Assembly: GCF_000522985.1 (NCBI RefSeq)
Contig: NZ_CP007129.1
Location: 372,001-436,000 of the forward strand
Direction: 5' to 3'
Source of the DNA: Gemmatirosa kalamazoonensis
GTDB taxonomy: Bacteria; Gemmatimonadota; Gemmatimonadetes; Gemmatimonadales; Gemmatimonadaceae
Length of the DNA stretch: 64,000 nt
Shown here piece after piece: positions 62,701 through 64,000 of the stretch (position 1 is the first letter of the stretch; each line of letters starts with the position of its first letter). The notes beneath the pieces are model-generated. The model ran no database searches and had not been told where the DNA came from. It saw only the letters and a program-made list of their open reading frames with translations. Position numbers and translations under genes: made by a program.

Positions 62701-63315
62701 TTCCGGCGTCGGCGGCGCGGCGCCGGCCATGAGCGGCGAGTCGACGAGCAGCGCGGTCACGAGGTACAGCGCGTAGATCGCCACCGCGCCGACGTACGTC
62801 GCGAGCGTCGAGCGCGTCAGCGTCGCGACGGCGTACAGCACCGCGCCGACGAGCAGCAGGTTCGGGAGCACGAGCACGACGAGCGCCCACAGATACGCGA
62901 CCGGCCGCACGGCGCCGAGCCGGTCGGGCTCCACCTGGAGCACGAGTGGCGCGAGCATCAGCACGAGCGCCGCGAGCGTCATCGCCGTGAGTGCGGCGAG
63001 CAGCGCCCCGGCGAACCGGCCGAGCAGGTAGCGCGGCTTCCCGATCGGCCGCGAGAACACGAGCTCCGTCATGCCGTGCTCGGTGTCGCGCAGCGCCGCG
63101 TTCGCGCAGAAGATCGTGAGCACGAACACGGAGAACAGCGACAGGAGGCCGAGCGACTGCGCGATCGTGTAGGGCGCGTTCACGTCGACGCTCTTCGGCC
63201 CGTAGCCGGTGCCGACGAGCGTCGCGGCGCCGCCGGCGAGGGCGAGCGCGGCGGCCGCGAACGTGAGCCGGCGCGTGTGGTAGCGCCACTCGAAGCGGAG
63301 GATGCCTCCCAGCAT
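59746..63315 (-). CDS. ABC transporter permease fused to M1-family aminopeptidase
   Basis: 1189-residue protein. The first about 570 residues are membrane-spanning: two ABC-2-like blocks of six helices each (MLGGILRFEWRYHTRRLTFA; later RLELRHVLRGWTFLALLAL). From about 600 comes an M1 peptidase domain: beta region with ENRWTRPIDTVWAVVPRGV, then the zinc site HEVSHQWWAH (His932, His936) with Glu955 in TETLAKHSE. The expected 18-residue spacing is kept. The start ATG overlaps the ATPase stop as TGATG. Family knowledge: such permease-peptidase fusions occur in Bacteroidota and Gemmatimonadota, with no defined substrate. It probably forms the transporter with the ATPase at 63315-64000. Confidence 0.92.
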   Translation of the reverse strand: MLGGILRFEWRYHTRRLTFAAAALALAGGAATLVGTGYGPKSVDVNAPYTIAQSLGLLSLFSVFVLTIFCANAALRDTEHGMTELVFSRPIGKPRYLLGRFAGALLAALTAMTLAALVLMLAPLVLQVEPDRLGAVRPVAYLWALVVLVLPNLLLVGAVLYAVATLTRSTLATYVGAVAIYALYLVTALLVDSPLMAGAAPPTPEGLARAALLDPFGLSAFFEQTRYWTPAERDVRMVALSGRMLLNRLLWMGVAATVLAWTYARFRFEVVTRRAPRRRGATAVDVMAVATYHVVAPATRGAFRPALGSAARLELRHVLRGWTFLALLALWVFVAGMEAVAQLGGEYGSHVLPTTGLLLDAMQLPLLLVGTITIVYYAAEVAWRERVVGFDPLVDATPASSAVLYLAKAAALCALPAILALAAVLVGIVVQLANGYTQVEPALWLSLLWFGGVPLALFAIGALAVQAVAPNRWLGLLGGLALALVARRGDTVGLEHPMLHFGAGPSVQHSDLDGFGPAAASFAAFMGYWTLAAVVLACVSWGLWRRGANVGLRARLAQLPSHWGRGGRRAFAVSVVAFVAAAALLFARTQAAHAWAGSATREQWRADYERAYRRLEGQPQPSVVHVAMTTQLVPAARRATVEATLVLENRWTRPIDTVWAVVPRGVTGARVSLAGTRTATRDTRFPVHVFALARPLAPGERVVLRYAGTLDRGGVRADDFSGDVAANGTFLTSVDALPSLGYRAGWELDEPAARRRHGLASEPTREAPLAAADSVRRAPRDAAWLTLDATVATDDDQTALAPGRLVRTWRADGRRWFHYVADRPMTPRFGIVSARYAVRRTRHAGVDVEVWYHPAHAVNVDRMLASATRTLDLLGARYGAYALPQLRVAEIPLWSSFGALSLPGMIFFPEDRGFLSDARDADVDLVTRRVAHEVSHQWWAHTLDPAPMAGASTLTETLAKHSEQLVVGAAYGDGALAPMLAFDEDRYLAGSAAARRGEPTLLEAADEAWLYYGKGAVVMRGLRDLLGPAAVDRALAALLHAHAGPTGMATTLDLRAALWAECLTAADSALVGEWLGDRTVYDLRVDTASAVPLGGGRWRLAAHVTVGKWARGVSGETPRSADGESIGVAVYDDRPEVGRVLWTGAGRARGGRFDLTLDLPGRPAWVVADPSVTRIDRDRTNDRRRVAVR

Positions 63316-64000
63316 CACGCCGCTCCCGCGGTGCCTAACGCGGCGAAGTACACGTCCTCGAGGTCCGGCGCGAGCGGCTCGAACCCGTCGTCGGGCGCCG
63401 CGTCGGCGAGCACGCGCAGCCGCGTGCGCCCCGCGTGGAGCTGGGCCGAGAGCACGCGGAGCCGCGCGGCGTACGATGCGACGTCGGACTTCGCGACGGT
63501 CCTCCCCCACACGCGCCCGTGCAGCTCGTCGACGAGCGCGTCCGGCACGCCCTCGCGCACCACGGCGCCGCCGGCGAGGATCGCCATGCGCGGGCAGAGC
63601 TGCCGAACGTCCTCCACGATGTGCGTGGAGAGGATGACGACGACGTTCTCGCCGATCTCGCTCAGCAGGTTGTGGAACCGGTTGCGCTCCTCGGGGTCGA
63701 GCCCCGCCGTCGGCTCGTCGACGATGACGAGCCTCGGGTCGCCGAGCAGCGCCTGCGCGATGCCGAAGCGCTGCCGCATGCCGCCGGAGAAGCCGCTCAC
63801 CGCGTGCTTGCGATGCGCCCACAGGTTCGTCTGCGCGAGCAGCGCGTCGACCTGCGTCCGTCGCGCGCGCCGATCGGTGATCCCCTTCAGCAGCGCGAGG
63901 TGATCGAGCAGCTCCAGCGCCGACACGCCGGGATACACCCCGAAGTCCTGCGGCAGGTAGCCCAGCGCTCGGCGGTGCGCCTGCGGGTCGTCGAGCACCG
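63315..64000 (-). CDS. ABC transporter ATP-binding protein, 5' end outside window
   Basis: About 228 residues visible. The Q-loop is in LGYLPQDFGVYPG, the signature is VSGFSGGMRQRFGIAQAL, Walker B is LVIVDEPTAGLDP, and the H-loop is VVILSTHIVEDV. The Walker A region lies beyond the right edge. A C-terminal extension (VLADAAPDDGFEPLAPDLED) of the ABC-2/DrrA type is present. The stop TGA shares a base with the ATG of the permease-peptidase gene, so the two are coupled and form one transporter. Confidence 0.92.
   Translation of the reverse strand, partial: VLDDPQAHRRALGYLPQDFGVYPGVSALELLDHLALLKGITDRRARRTQVDALLAQTNLWAHRKHAVSGFSGGMRQRFGIAQALLGDPRLVIVDEPTAGLDPEERNRFHNLLSEIGENVVVILSTHIVEDVRQLCPRMAILAGGAVVREGVPDALVDELHGRVWGRTVAKSDVASYAARLRVLSAQLHAGRTRLRVLADAAPDDGFEPLAPDLEDVYFAALGTAGAA

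Larger units (their letters stand above)
763..63339. repeat. Dispersed heptamer GTTAGGC/GCCTAAC (48 copies)
   Basis: I count 48 copies by eye, 21 as GTTAGGC and 27 as GCCTAAC on the + strand, spaced about one per 1.3 kb. About 44 are extended to the octamer CGTTAGGC/GCCTAACG. All lie inside genes except the copy at 34805, which straddles the stop codon of the ArsR gene. In coding sense it reads as Leu-Gly (with the otherwise rare TTA codon), Pro-Asn or Leu-Thr, so several peptide contexts are used. Examples are 2179, 5071, 7108, 11154, 18854, 23244, 29448, 34805, 42786, 50357, 58038 and 63333. The function is unknown. Confidence 0.85.

Noticed and set aside
763-63339. GTTAGGC/GCCTAAC as integron attC or attI core sites
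   Set aside because: The word fits GTTRRRY, but copies are single, inside conserved genes, on both strands, without paired L and R boxes, cassettes or an integrase gene.

Overview
This is a 64 kb stretch of very GC-rich bacterial chromosome with dense protein-coding genes on both strands. I see no rRNA, tRNA, CRISPR array, insertion sequence or prophage. The gene families point to a soil bacterium of the Gemmatimonadota (Gemmatirosa-like) or a close relative such as an acidobacterium. These families are four duplicated ADOP-type ABC permeases (two under a PadR repressor), LytS/LytTR two-component pairs, large Asp-box beta-propeller proteins, M28 and M1-type peptidases, and many secreted hydrolases. 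The phylum is an inference from gene content only.

Layout, left to right. 1-5720: two tandem ADOP permeases behind a PadR repressor gene with a palindromic operator. 5849-6570: a VapBC-type toxin-antitoxin pair with a probable leaderless promoter. 6595-9514: a secreted hypothetical protein and a LytS/LytTR pair. 9750-12984: a LuxR-type regulator coupled to an FAD oxidoreductase, divergent from an alpha/beta hydrolase. 12997-19718: a GNAT acetyltransferase, a third ADOP permease, a secreted amidohydrolase and a GH3 glycosidase. 19712-27000: a PAS histidine kinase, a TPR protein, a lipoprotein-type metallo-hydrolase, a second LytS/LytTR pair and a YceI-TPR protein. 27027-35088: an OGFr-domain protein, a Tat-exported metallo-beta-lactamase, a serine hydrolase, an FN3/Ig-like lipoprotein, and an ArsR plus acyltransferase operon. 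35325-39307: a tightly coupled sulfur operon (thiosulfate sulfurtransferase, two half-size YeeE/YedE permeases, rhodanese, cysteine-desulfurase-like enzyme). 39476-44091: a fourth ADOP permease coupled to a sialidase-like/TolB-like fusion. 44073-48739: a two-component system with a Met/His-rich sensor, divergent from a four-domain multicopper oxidase whose copper-binding domains are in unusual order. 48804-58767: a TSUP permease, an Asp-box propeller protein, an M28 peptidase, an ABM monooxygenase, a YVTN-phosphoesterase and an FAD oxidoreductase. 59211-64000: a small membrane protein, an ABC permease-M1 peptidase fusion and its partial ATPase, running off the right edge.

Four features cut across single genes. 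(1) The heptamer GTTAGGC/GCCTAAC occurs 48 times by eye, on both strands, almost always inside genes; I know of no described role for it in this group. (2) Intergenic regions carry nested inverted repeats built from short tandem units (at about 9531, 17494, 28679, 44772, 53174, 57325 and 58779). (3) Three genes are frame-disrupted in the same way, each having one CG unit too many in a (CG)5-6 tract; a fourth is disrupted at a G6 run. These are assembly errors or slippage-driven switches. (4) Many neighbouring genes overlap by 1-4 bases at GTGA, ATGA, TGATG or TTGA junctions, so translational coupling is common.

Working hypotheses: the 44-49 kb block is a copper-responsive oxidase locus, and the 35-39 kb block is a thiosulfate or sulfane-sulfur import and mobilisation operon.
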